Source: Cyanobacteria bacterium PR.3.49
GTDB lineage: Bacteria; Cyanobacteriota; Vampirovibrionia; Obscuribacterales; Obscuribacteraceae
Reading direction: 5' to 3'
NCBI GenBank assembly: GCA_013997645.1
Contig: PNKB01000004.1
Span: forward strand, 1 to 64,000
DNA length: 64,000 bases
Position 1 is the stretch's first letter. The number at the start of each line of letters is the position of its first letter. The notes beneath the pieces are model-generated. The model searched no databases. It was not told the DNA's origin and saw nothing but the letters and a program-made list of their open reading frames with translations. This document shows, in pieces, positions 24,947 to 32,803 of the stretch. The position numbers were made by a program, and so were the translations under genes.

Positions 24947-25738
24947 ATGGAAAAAACGCGGAGGTTTTCTCCACCAACCGGTCCTCCAACCCAGGATGAC
25001 TGGCTCGACCACTTGAGCTACGAGCGCTTGCTGTCAGTTTCGGGCTCGCTCTTGATTGCGGTGAAATCGCCCGATTCGGACCTGCGCAAGGCGCTCAAAG
25101 CCGCCGGCTCGGTGCGCAGAAAGAAGCGCAACAGTGAGCATGCACTCGCACAGCGTCAGGCTTTGCTTCAGGAAGTAAAACAGTACCTTGCCAGGCACCG
25201 GCTCGCCGATCCCTCGCAAGGAGCTGAAATCGAACGTCCTCACGCTCAAGGCTTTCCGGCTTTCACAGAGGACGGCTCTTTGCCTGCCGGCTTCTGGCAT
25301 GTGATGCCGACAGAGTTTATCGCCACTCTAGCCTTCAATGCACGCAGGAAGAAGCAAGTGAAACTGCTCTTTCGGGCGCTCGCCATGCTGAAAGCAGCAG
25401 GGTGCAAAAAGGTGACGATTGGCGGCAGCTTTGCCAGCAGCAAGCCGAAGCCCAGCGACATCGACCTTATCTGGGACACCGAGGGTCTGGACAACGACAA
25501 GCTTGATCCCATCTTCGTCTCTGGCACCGGTCTCGAGCGGCAAATGCTGTTCGGCATCGATGCGTTCGCTGCCACCGACGAGTGGAAACTCAAGCTCTGC
25601 ATGGTTCAGTCCTTGTGGGGTGCGGATTCTCCAAAACCGCATGAACTGCCGGCGGATGCGTTCGACTCATTGCCGCGTTTTCGCGCAGTGGGCGTCCTCG
25701 TCCTCGACTTGACGCAGACTCTGCCTGCGTTCGACTAA
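24947..25738 (+). CDS. Nucleotidyltransferase-fold protein (DUF6932-like)
   Basis: ATG 24947 (GGATGG upstream) gives 263 residues. The N-terminal half is basic and helical (KALKAAGSVRRKKRNSEHAL). The C-terminal half has VTIGGSFASSKPKPSDIDLIWD, the GGSF-x(n)-SDID pattern of small nucleotidyltransferases as seen in DUF6932-type proteins, where the two Asp bind metal. It could modify a nucleic acid or protein; toxin-antitoxin nucleotidyltransferases share this motif. A small GC3-rich gene follows after about 75 bases. The longer frame from 24740 is unlikely. Confidence 0.65.
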   Translation: MEKTRRFSPPTGPPTQDDWLDHLSYERLLSVSGSLLIAVKSPDSDLRKALKAAGSVRRKKRNSEHALAQRQALLQEVKQYLARHRLADPSQGAEIERPHAQGFPAFTEDGSLPAGFWHVMPTEFIATLAFNARRKKQVKLLFRALAMLKAAGCKKVTIGGSFASSKPKPSDIDLIWDTEGLDNDKLDPIFVSGTGLERQMLFGIDAFAATDEWKLKLCMVQSLWGADSPKPHELPADAFDSLPRFRAVGVLVLDLTQTLPAFD

Positions 25739-25812
25739 CGCGCCTTCCAGGCGCACAACCAACAACGTCGGTATAACGGGCAGCAAAGACCGCTGCCGGA
25801 GACGAGACGAAC

Positions 25813-26082
25813 ATGATTCGCGAGACTTTGACTGAGGCTTTGAAAGACATCGACGCCACCGGCACTCCCATGGAGATCGACCAGGTCGCCTGGCTGATCG
25901 GCAACTTCCCGGGCGACGACCTCAGGCTGCTCTGTCAGGGCTGCCCGAAGATCGAAGCGCTGCTGCCCGAGATGGAGCGCGAGACCGAGTTCAAGGCGCT
26001 GATCACGGTGGGGACTTACATGCAGCGCGAAGACAAGGTCGGCCGCATCGCCGACATCATTCGCCGCTACCGCCGGCCGTAG
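25813..26082 (+). CDS. Small helical hypothetical protein (89 aa)
   Basis: The product MIRETLTEALKDIDATG... is acidic and helical, with two Cys (LLCQGCPKIEALLPEME), and ends in an Arg-rich tail (IIRRYRRP). Codon use is GC3-rich like the preceding gene. A GAGACGAGA stretch precedes the ATG and a terminator follows the stop. No family is recognised. It may be cotranscribed with the nucleotidyltransferase-like gene. Confidence 0.6.
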   Translation: MIRETLTEALKDIDATGTPMEIDQVAWLIGNFPGDDLRLLCQGCPKIEALLPEMERETEFKALITVGTYMQREDKVGRIADIIRRYRRP

Positions 26083-26094
26083 CGCAAGCAGTCT

Positions 26095-26150
26095 AACGAA
26101 GGGCGCATTGAGGGATCTCGCATTCCTCTCTGCGCCCCTTCGTTTATTCC
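26095..26150 (+). terminator. Terminator closing the 24.9-26.1 kb unit
   Basis: AACGAAGGGCGCA pairs with TGCGCCCCTTCGTT across about 23 bases, followed by TATTCCC. The stem is strong but the T tract is poor. Confidence 0.6.
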
Positions 26151-26193
26151 CAATTTTACTATCCCGTTTAGTATTACGGGGAAAAAGTTTCAA

Positions 26194-26652
26194 CTACTGA
26201 GCTGGCTTGAGCGCCGCCAAAATCTTTTTCGCCTCGCCAAGTTTCCACATGGCTCGTCCGTCTTTTGATTCCGAGAGCCCGGCAATGGCATATTTCAACG
26301 CCGCTTCTTTGCTCGTGAGGAGCGGGCGATAAAAATTATCTCTGCAACCTTCGAAAATCCCTTGCACGGAGGCTACTTTGCCATCTTTAAAATGCAAACA
26401 AAATGTCGGACCCAGGTAATTCAAACCTGAACCGCTCTGAAAATGAACGCGTTCAAAACCGGCATGAAAACACAACTTTCCTTTGAATTTTTTCTCGACC
26501 TCGTTTTTCGTCAAACCAAAAAACTCGTACTCGTCGACTCCCCAATCAGTATAAGTCCCAACTTTGTCGGCAGCCGAAGCGGGCGCCGATACGGAGATTA
26601 TCGAGGCTATGAAGACTGCAAAAAATGGGCCGCTTAATTGTCTACTTCGCAT
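26194..26652 (-). CDS. Secreted hypothetical protein
   Basis: The 152-residue product has a clear signal peptide (FFAVFIASIISVSAPASAAD). The mature domain includes DEYEFFGLTKNEVEKKFKGKL, FHFKDGK-like strands and three Cys (KLCFH, TFCLH, EGCRD). This resembles small SmpA-type envelope proteins but is not assigned. It is the last of three genes read leftwards (debranching enzyme, 95-residue gene, this gene) with 6 bases between it and its neighbour, so it is probably cotranscribed. Confidence 0.65.
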   Translation of the reverse strand: MRSRQLSGPFFAVFIASIISVSAPASAADKVGTYTDWGVDEYEFFGLTKNEVEKKFKGKLCFHAGFERVHFQSGSGLNYLGPTFCLHFKDGKVASVQGIFEGCRDNFYRPLLTSKEAALKYAIAGLSESKDGRAMWKLGEAKKILAALKPAQ

Positions 26653-26658
26653 ACATAA

Positions 26659-26946
26659 TCACCTTCTACGGTCCTGCCACCCATCGAATTGAGCGAAAAA
26701 CTCATCGCCGATATTTCTCTTCTGGTCGCTCTTCAAAAAACCTGTTATGTCGTCAGCAACAATGAGAATTTCGAAGCCGCCCGGGCGCCGGCCAATCACA
26801 CGGCATTTCAACTTGTCTCCGCGCACGTAATTAAAACCACTTCCGTCACCCGTTCCCAGAGCCGTTCGTCGAGGAGGATACCCGCCGCCGGAGGATCTCG
26901 AAGACCCCGTTAGCGGCTTTAAACGCTCGTCTTCATCATCGATCAT
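26659..26946 (-). CDS. Small protein with S1/OB-like segment
   Basis: The 95-residue protein begins with an acidic, then Ser/Gly/Arg-rich stretch and ends with GDKLKCRVIGRRPGGFEILIV-ADDITGFLKS, which has the rhythm of an S1/OB RNA-binding strand pair (GGF..., GFL-S). That similarity is an inference only. Its start overlaps the stop of the debranching-enzyme gene by four bases (ATGA), so the two are translationally coupled. Confidence 0.55.
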   Translation of the reverse strand: MIDDEDERLKPLTGSSRSSGGGYPPRRTALGTGDGSGFNYVRGDKLKCRVIGRRPGGFEILIVADDITGFLKSDQKRNIGDEFFAQFDGWQDRRR

Positions 26947-29117
26947 ACTGCCACCGCTGGCGGTGCCACACCCGCTTCCAAAAGTTCTCTCAATTGAGGG
27001 TATTTCAAAACGACACGAGTAAGCTCCGCCACCGACCAGGCTTGAGCAATGCAGCCCATCGGACGATGCGGTTCATCGCCATCGAAAATTTCTGATATCG
27101 AACCGATGCACGCTTCCTCGTTCATGTGCTGAATCAAGGGCAGCATGTGCTCTGCGATAAATTCGAAATTGCCCTTGTGCTGCCCGTGCACGGCAACGCG
27201 TGCATCTACCCAGTGACCGAGAAGAAATGGCCAGGCTGTGCCTTGATGATAAGTTTGGTCGCGTTGATACTGATCGGCTGCATCCATCGTGCCACCGTAG
27301 ATGCCCTGATAGGCGGGATCTTTTGGAGAAAGCGTGCGCAAGCCGAAATCGGTCAACAAATGATCTTCTACTGCCGTGAGCACACGCGATGCCTGCTCCG
27401 GGCTGATTACCTTAAAAGGCAGACTGACGGCAAAAATTTGATTGGGTCGGATGGCCGGATCGACAAAACCGTCGTTGCCGATCACATCAAACAAACAGCC
27501 GGCTTCTTCATTCCAGAACGCTGCAAAACCAACGCGAGCCTTTTCCGCCATATCCGCATAACGAATGGATAAACCCATGTGCAGGTCATATTCTGCGCCT
27601 TCGGAGCCTAGCACTGCCGAGCCTAAAGTAGTGTGCAAAAGTTCGAGCGTTTTCAAGAAATTGAACCAGAGCGCGTTGATCTCCACCGGCTTTCCATGCC
27701 GCGGAGTGACGACCAGGTTGCCGCACTTCGCATCCATCCAGGTCAACTGAATATGGGGCTCGCCTCCGGACAGCAGTCCATCCACTGGATCGACTTTGAT
27801 ACCGTATTCAGTGCCCTGCAAATGGGCAATTACGACTTTATCGAGCAGCGGAACTTGTTCTAAAAGGAAGGGCACATCGCCCGTATTTCGGTAATATTCG
27901 TCAAGCGCAAAAGCCCACCAGAGCGTGGCGTCCATTGTGTTGTATTCAGGTGATTGTCCTGCATCCGGAAAATAATTCGGCAGCATGCCATTTTTCATGT
28001 TCTTCCCAAAAGTGGAAAGAACGCTGCGCGCTTCCGCGTGCCTGCCGGTTTCTATCAAAAGCCCGGGCAAGCTGATCATGGCATCACGCCCCCAATCGCT
28101 AAACCAGTGATATCCGGCAATAATCGACTCACTTTCCGTCGAACTGCGCGTCACGACAAATTGATCCGAGGCAATAAGAAGCTGCTCCGCCACCTGTCCT
28201 TCAGCGCGCGCCTGGGTAATCAATTCACACAATCGCGCCCATTCGTTTCTGACAGCTTCGTTCATATCCAGGTCGCTGCCGGCGTTTTCCAAGCCGGCGC
28301 TGAGCAAAAACGATTTTCCTTTCGACAGAGATGTTTCCACCACACCAGTGCGATAAAGGTCTTCGCTGTCGGCAAGCCCTCTTTCCCATTCAGCCGGCCA
28401 GTTATAACCCCAGTACCAATCAGGTTGCTCGCGATAAGTGCCGGAAGAATAATTGAGAAACCATTTTACGGCCTCGTCATGCGCTTGAATGGAAACAGCG
28501 TTGCCCAGGAGATGTTGCTCGAATTTCCAATCATTGCGACCCTGCGTCTCGCCGTGGAAATCTCTATCCGTGGCAAGAATAGACACTTTGATGGAAATTT
28601 CCTCCGGACTTTCAAGACCAGGCTGCCAGGTATAACCAATCAGGACGCGCTGTTCACCGTGAATCAGCATCAATTGTTTGATTAAGACGCCGCCGAAGAC
28701 TTCATACTGCCAGGTAGGGACAGGCAAATGTGAGAAAGCCTTCAATCGCTCGTAACCATGCGGGGCTACCGCGCCGTCCTTCCAATAGCAGGTGGCCAGC
28801 TCGATTTTCTCTCCATCTTCTGCTGCGACAATTTCATCCAGGCGTGCCAGCAAAACCCTTCTTTGCACGGGCGGTTGCTGCGCCAAAACAAACAAACCGT
28901 GATAGCGACGCGTATTGGCATTGGTGACAGTCTGACTGGCATAAGAGCCCAGTCCGTTCGTAGCCAGCCATTCGAGATCGCTGCGTTCTGCAAGCGAATC
29001 GGTTTGCTCCAGGTCCGAAAAATCAAGCACCGGAAATACGGCGGTATCATCACCGACCTGCGTTTTCAAAAAACTCTCAAGACTAAAAACCGCCACCCTC
29101 TTGACAACCTCGAGCAA
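26943..29117 (-). CDS. Glycogen debranching enzyme (amylo-alpha-1,6-glucosidase type)
   Basis: The 724-residue protein has the GDE N-terminal signature EWLATNGLGSYASQTVTNAN-TRRYHGLF, then the (alpha/alpha)6 barrel with YHWFSDWGRDAMISLPGLL, MLPNYFPDAGQSPEYNTMDATLW and a C-terminal half with HQGTAWPFLLGHWVDA and EIFDGDEPHRPMGCIAQAWSV. These match bacterial GDE_N and GDE_C enzymes that hydrolyse alpha-1,6 branches of glycogen. The start is TTG 29117, directly after a T tract of a hairpin, so the true start is uncertain; the first conserved motif begins near residue 48. Two small genes follow in the same operon. Confidence 0.9.
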   Translation of the reverse strand: MLEVVKRVAVFSLESFLKTQVGDDTAVFPVLDFSDLEQTDSLAERSDLEWLATNGLGSYASQTVTNANTRRYHGLFVLAQQPPVQRRVLLARLDEIVAAEDGEKIELATCYWKDGAVAPHGYERLKAFSHLPVPTWQYEVFGGVLIKQLMLIHGEQRVLIGYTWQPGLESPEEISIKVSILATDRDFHGETQGRNDWKFEQHLLGNAVSIQAHDEAVKWFLNYSSGTYREQPDWYWGYNWPAEWERGLADSEDLYRTGVVETSLSKGKSFLLSAGLENAGSDLDMNEAVRNEWARLCELITQARAEGQVAEQLLIASDQFVVTRSSTESESIIAGYHWFSDWGRDAMISLPGLLIETGRHAEARSVLSTFGKNMKNGMLPNYFPDAGQSPEYNTMDATLWWAFALDEYYRNTGDVPFLLEQVPLLDKVVIAHLQGTEYGIKVDPVDGLLSGGEPHIQLTWMDAKCGNLVVTPRHGKPVEINALWFNFLKTLELLHTTLGSAVLGSEGAEYDLHMGLSIRYADMAEKARVGFAAFWNEEAGCLFDVIGNDGFVDPAIRPNQIFAVSLPFKVISPEQASRVLTAVEDHLLTDFGLRTLSPKDPAYQGIYGGTMDAADQYQRDQTYHQGTAWPFLLGHWVDARVAVHGQHKGNFEFIAEHMLPLIQHMNEEACIGSISEIFDGDEPHRPMGCIAQAWSVAELTRVVLKYPQLRELLEAGVAPPAVAV

Positions 29118-29162
29118 AAAAATATTCCTTCAGTGAGGAGGTTTAGCTCACCCACTGAAGGA
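29116..29162 (-). terminator. Hairpin before the debranching-enzyme gene
   Basis: Read on the minus strand, CCTTCAGTG...CACTGAAGG is followed by AATATTTTTTT. It probably terminates the upstream His-rich gene, and it abuts the TTG start of the debranching enzyme, so attenuation is possible. Confidence 0.65.
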
Positions 29163-29286
29163 CATATTCCAGGCTTTTGAGAAGCCCTAACAAAGTATTG
29201 CGGTGCAGATGAAGGGGCACCCAAGCAACACGCTTTCGCGCATGCCGGGCACCCCTCCATCAAACAACTGCAAGCGACGACGAAAG

Positions 29287-30444
29287 CTACTTCGGAAGGG
29301 TGACGACGACATTCACCTTCTGCAGCGGGGCGACGCCCGGCGTGCCTGTGGCGGAGCCGGCAATCACTTTGCCGAGGTCAGAACCCGAGCCCGGCACTTC
29401 GCCCTCCGGAACCGGCGGACAGCCGTCCACAGGAGACGGGTTGGTGGGCGGCGTGGGAGTGGTCGGCGGCACGGGAGTCGCAGGCGGCTGCGGCTCCGGC
29501 GCAGGAACATTGCGGCTGCCTACATAGAACTTACGCAAGGTCGCCTGCTGCTCGGTGGGAGTGGCGCCCTTGAGAGCTTCCAGGAGTTCCTGGATGATCT
29601 TGGTCGCCGCTGCCTGGTGCTTCTGGAAAGGCACCTTCTTGTAGCCGTACTGACCGAAGTAGCGCTGCCAGACCAGCTGAGACACGATCTTGATCGTGAT
29701 CAAGGTGTCGTGGTCGCCCGTCTCGTGGTAGTTCCAGGTGACGATGCCGATTTCGAAGTAAGTCTTCGCCTCGTTATCGTACTCGGGGTCCTTCACCCAG
29801 TCGTGCTTGCGAATGGCTCTGAGACCGGCGACCAGACCCTGGTCGAAGAGGCTGGGACGCTTGCCGACCTGCCAGATTTGCTTGACGAAACGCGTCGTGC
29901 CGGTGGCGCCGGGATACCAGCCTGCAGGAGGCGAGTTCTCGACGTCGTACGGCGGCAACCAGGGCTGGTCGTCGGCGAGGAAGTACTCGAGCCGGTTCTC
30001 GCCGTTCATCGAAGGGCGGAACGTGTCGAGCCTGATCGTGTCGTATTTCCGGGCGATTTGCGCCAGCTTGCTGACGATATCCACCTTGTTGTGAGCGATA
30101 ACGTGCGCGACAAACATGCGCCGCTCGCCGTGATAGCTGGGCGCAGCCGGAGCCACGTCACAGCGGTCCGAAGTGGTGCGGCTCTGCGACGGTCCGGCGT
30201 GGCTGTGCGACGCGTGTGATGCACCACCGGGCCTGTCGCCGCAGTGATGACCGTGAGCCATGATGCCGAAGCCACTGAAATAACCGTGGTGTCCACGCTC
30301 GTGGCTGTAGCCGACACTGAGCGCTTCGAAGCTGCTGTGCCCGGCACCACCGGCATTCGGACTGCCGTATGAGTCGTGACCGGAATGGGATCCCATTCCG
30401 CCATCGACATCAGCGGCGTCAAAACCACCATCATGTCCGTCCAT
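29287..30444 (-). CDS. His/Gly-rich protein of unknown function with Pro-rich tail
   Basis: The 385-residue product starts at ATG 30444 with AAAGGAG upstream. Residues 1-75 are Gly/His/Ser-rich (GHHGYFSGFGIMAHGHHCGD). Residues about 108-280 form a globular domain beginning MFVAHVIAHNKVDIVSKLAQ, with KTYFEIGIVTWNYHETGDHD and QLVWQRYFGQYGYKKV. A Pro-rich spacer (PATPVPPTTPTPPTNPSPVD) precedes a short Val-rich end. There is no signal peptide. The His-rich start may bind metal. The family is not recognised. Codons are strongly GC3-biased. A hairpin terminator lies downstream. Confidence 0.65.
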   Translation of the reverse strand: MDGHDGGFDAADVDGGMGSHSGHDSYGSPNAGGAGHSSFEALSVGYSHERGHHGYFSGFGIMAHGHHCGDRPGGASHASHSHAGPSQSRTTSDRCDVAPAAPSYHGERRMFVAHVIAHNKVDIVSKLAQIARKYDTIRLDTFRPSMNGENRLEYFLADDQPWLPPYDVENSPPAGWYPGATGTTRFVKQIWQVGKRPSLFDQGLVAGLRAIRKHDWVKDPEYDNEAKTYFEIGIVTWNYHETGDHDTLITIKIVSQLVWQRYFGQYGYKKVPFQKHQAAATKIIQELLEALKGATPTEQQATLRKFYVGSRNVPAPEPQPPATPVPPTTPTPPTNPSPVDGCPPVPEGEVPGSGSDLGKVIAGSATGTPGVAPLQKVNVVVTLPK

Positions 30445-30545
30445 ATGAGTCTCCTTTCAAGCGCTGATAGCGCTCGTTTTGACAGTTAGAACGAAATCCC
30501 ATCCGACGGAATGCAGGAAGGGAATTCAGATTTCAGATTGAGAAC

Positions 30546-31517
30546 TTAAGCAGGAATTGCCGCGAGCCTTTCGATCAGCTCGTCGACAATGGAAGCGATC
30601 AGCCTGTCCACCGGACCGACCGTCGTCCCCATAATGCCGCGCGAACGCCTTTCCACCAGCCAGTTGAGGAACAACAGGCGGCTCAAGGTTTCGGCGTGCG
30701 GCAAAACTCTTCGCACATCCTGTGCATCGCGACCGGCCTCGAAGCAGTACGCATCGATGATTTCCTCGCAATAACGACTGAGCGCACCATTTTTAGGGTG
30801 GTTCATCGTCACTGTGGCGAGGTCCATCAGCGGCACACCAAGCATGGTGAACCACGACCAGTCGATGATGAACAAGCGCTCTTGGCGCTTGATGATGTTT
30901 TCTGCGTAGAGATCACCGTGAACCAGGGAGAATGGCTCTCCAGCAAGCCTGGGCGCGAGCGTGGCCGCGAGCGTCTTCAAGCTTTTGGCTTGAGACTTGC
31001 TGGCCAGCTTCCACCCGGAAAGCTTGCGCGTCAGCTTCGCGCTGAACTCTACGTAGTCGATGGGCAGGAGCGTGCTGAGGATGTTCATGTGCACCAGCTC
31101 GTCCGTGCGATAGCAGTAGGAGCGATGCATTTTGGCGAGGTCTTCGCCAAGCCGCTGAGCAATCTCCTTGGTGGCGACATCTTTCACCTGAATGTTGCCG
31201 AGGTCCTCGAGAAACATCGCCGTCACTTCACCGTAATGCGCGCTCATGTAGAGTTGCGCAGAATTGGTGATGCTGGGAATGAGAATCCGCTCGTGCAAAT
31301 CCTGTTCGATGTCCCAGGGCGGGAGCACCTGCTTGTAGATGAGCGACGCCGGCAGGGCATCGCGAACTTTCAGGCGTTCGACATAACTGAGATCGCGGTG
31401 ACGGAGCAGCTCTCGCTCCTCAATCTCCACTTTCTTGCCGTAGAACTCTTTCAACCACGCCTGCAGCTTCTCTTCCGGAACCGGCGTGAGAAGTGAAAGG
31501 CTGGCATCTTCAGGCAT
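30546..31517 (-). CDS. APH-fold small-molecule kinase
   Basis: The gene encodes about 323 residues from ATG 31517 (MPEDASLSLL); the track start at 31577 is possible but has no ribosome binding site. The protein kinase-like fold carries FSLVHGDLYAENIIKRQ (catalytic HGD, metal Asn) and RLFIIDWSWFTMLGVPLMDLA (the IDW equivalent of DFG), as in aminoglycoside/choline/homoserine phosphotransferases. The N-lobe has ALPASLIYKQV, a likely nucleotide-binding Lys. The substrate is unknown; an antibiotic-resistance role should not be assumed. Confidence 0.75.
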   Translation of the reverse strand: MPEDASLSLLTPVPEEKLQAWLKEFYGKKVEIEERELLRHRDLSYVERLKVRDALPASLIYKQVLPPWDIEQDLHERILIPSITNSAQLYMSAHYGEVTAMFLEDLGNIQVKDVATKEIAQRLGEDLAKMHRSYCYRTDELVHMNILSTLLPIDYVEFSAKLTRKLSGWKLASKSQAKSLKTLAATLAPRLAGEPFSLVHGDLYAENIIKRQERLFIIDWSWFTMLGVPLMDLATVTMNHPKNGALSRYCEEIIDAYCFEAGRDAQDVRRVLPHAETLSRLLFLNWLVERRSRGIMGTTVGPVDRLIASIVDELIERLAAIPA

Positions 31518-31604
31518 CGTCTGCACCCGCTTGGCTGTACTTATTCTACCCTTGGGAGTACTTAGGGTATGCCGCACCGCGCGTCGGCGCTCACGGCAGT
31601 CTGT

Positions 31605-32690
31605 TCAGAACTTCCAGTATGGTGCATTGGTGAGGCGGTCGTTGCCTTTTGCCGTCACCACCAGATCGTCTTCGATGCGCACGCCGCCGAACCCGTCGAT
31701 GTAGATGCCCGGCTCGTCTGTAACAACGGTGCCGACATCGAATGCGTCGTGTTCGTAATCGTATGGGTCGTGAGCAACCAGCCCGAGGCTGTGCCCGAGA
31801 CCATGCGTGAAGTACTGCCCGTAACCGCTCTCGTTGATGTAGTCGCGGGCAATCTTGTCGAATTGTCTGTAGGTGATGCCGGGTTTAAGACCGCGGCGTG
31901 CTGCCTGATTAGCCTTGAGAACGATGTCGTAGATTTCTTGAATGCGCTTGCTCGGCTGCTTGCCGGGCACGAACGCTGTGCGCGTTATGTCCGAGCAATA
32001 GCCGCCGGGAAACAAGCCGCCGAAATCCATGATGACGGGCTCTCCGGCACGCAATTTGCGATTGCCTGTGGCATGGTGCGGAATGGCCGAATTGGGTCCG
32101 GCCGCGACAATCGAGGCAAAACTATTGGCCACGGCGCCGTAGCGTCTCAGCCGCATGTCCAGCTCGAAAGCCACCTCATTCTCGGTCATGCCCGGGCGAA
32201 TGATTTCCGCCACTTCGTTGTAGACCTTGCTGGTGATGCGGCAGGCTTTGCGCAGAAGCTCGATTTCTCCAGCATCTTTGTATTGCCTGAAGCGCTCCAC
32301 CACGTGCTGCGTGGGCACCATTTTGCCCTTCAGCTCGCGTTTCCAAATTTCGGCAATGGACACCGGCACATGCGCAGCCTCAAAGCCGATGCGGCTTGTC
32401 TTGGTGAGCTTTGCCAGAGCCAGAGCTTCGTTGATGTGGTCGGTGATTTTCTTGCCGCGGATGACCTTGACGAGTTTGTAGTCCTTGGCCTCGGCGACGG
32501 CGCGCGTGTAATAGCGGGCATCGGTGACGATGAACGCTTGCTTTTTCGTGATTACGAGTACAGCGGTGGTGCCGCCGAACCCGCTCAGGTAGAGCACGTT
32601 CTGATTGTCGCCTTCATTGACGCGCACGAGAAGTGCGTCAACTTTGTGCTTTACAAGCGCTTGCTGCAGTTTTTTCAGTCGAGTATTCAT
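31605..32690 (-). CDS. M24 family Xaa-Pro aminopeptidase/dipeptidase
   Basis: ATG 32690 (MNTRLKKLQQAL, 361 residues) is preferred over the track start at 32744. The N-terminal creatinase-like domain is followed by the M24 pita-bread domain: VIMDFGGLFPGGYCSDITRT (two metal Asp), YFTHGLGHSLGL (His), VVTDEPGIYI (Glu) and GVRIEDDLVV (Glu). This set of five ligands defines metal-dependent Xaa-Pro peptidases. An inverted repeat surrounds the start codon. The gene follows pepA in the same direction and may share peptide turnover with it. Confidence 0.9.
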   Translation of the reverse strand: MNTRLKKLQQALVKHKVDALLVRVNEGDNQNVLYLSGFGGTTAVLVITKKQAFIVTDARYYTRAVAEAKDYKLVKVIRGKKITDHINEALALAKLTKTSRIGFEAAHVPVSIAEIWKRELKGKMVPTQHVVERFRQYKDAGEIELLRKACRITSKVYNEVAEIIRPGMTENEVAFELDMRLRRYGAVANSFASIVAAGPNSAIPHHATGNRKLRAGEPVIMDFGGLFPGGYCSDITRTAFVPGKQPSKRIQEIYDIVLKANQAARRGLKPGITYRQFDKIARDYINESGYGQYFTHGLGHSLGLVAHDPYDYEHDAFDVGTVVTDEPGIYIDGFGGVRIEDDLVVTAKGNDRLTNAPYWKF

Positions 32691-32702
32691 AACCGAATAC
32701 TC
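32681..32702. promoter_or_regulatory. Inverted repeat spanning the M24 peptidase start codon
   Basis: GAGTATTC-ATAACC-GAATACTC has 8-bp arms. The ATG of the peptidase lies within it on the minus strand. It could be an operator or a translation-blocking RNA hairpin. Confidence 0.45.
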
Positions 32703-32747
32703 TACCAGATTCACTTGCAGATGAATTTGCACAGCAATCGGCATCGC

Positions 32748-32774
32748 CGGGGGAGGCCCTGAGGCGCTCCCCCG
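32748..32774. repeat. GC-rich hairpin between pepA and the M24 peptidase gene
   Basis: CGGGGGAG pairs with CTCCCCCG around an 11-base loop. There is no T tract on the minus-strand side, so termination is doubtful; it could stabilise the upstream mRNA. Confidence 0.4.
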
Positions 32775-32803
32775 ACTTTGCTCAGCTCACTGATTGCCCG
32801 CTA

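Noticed and set aside
29203-30219. 338-residue plus-strand ORF antisense to the His-rich gene
   Set aside because: Arg/Gly/Val-rich shadow with no ribosome binding site or motif.
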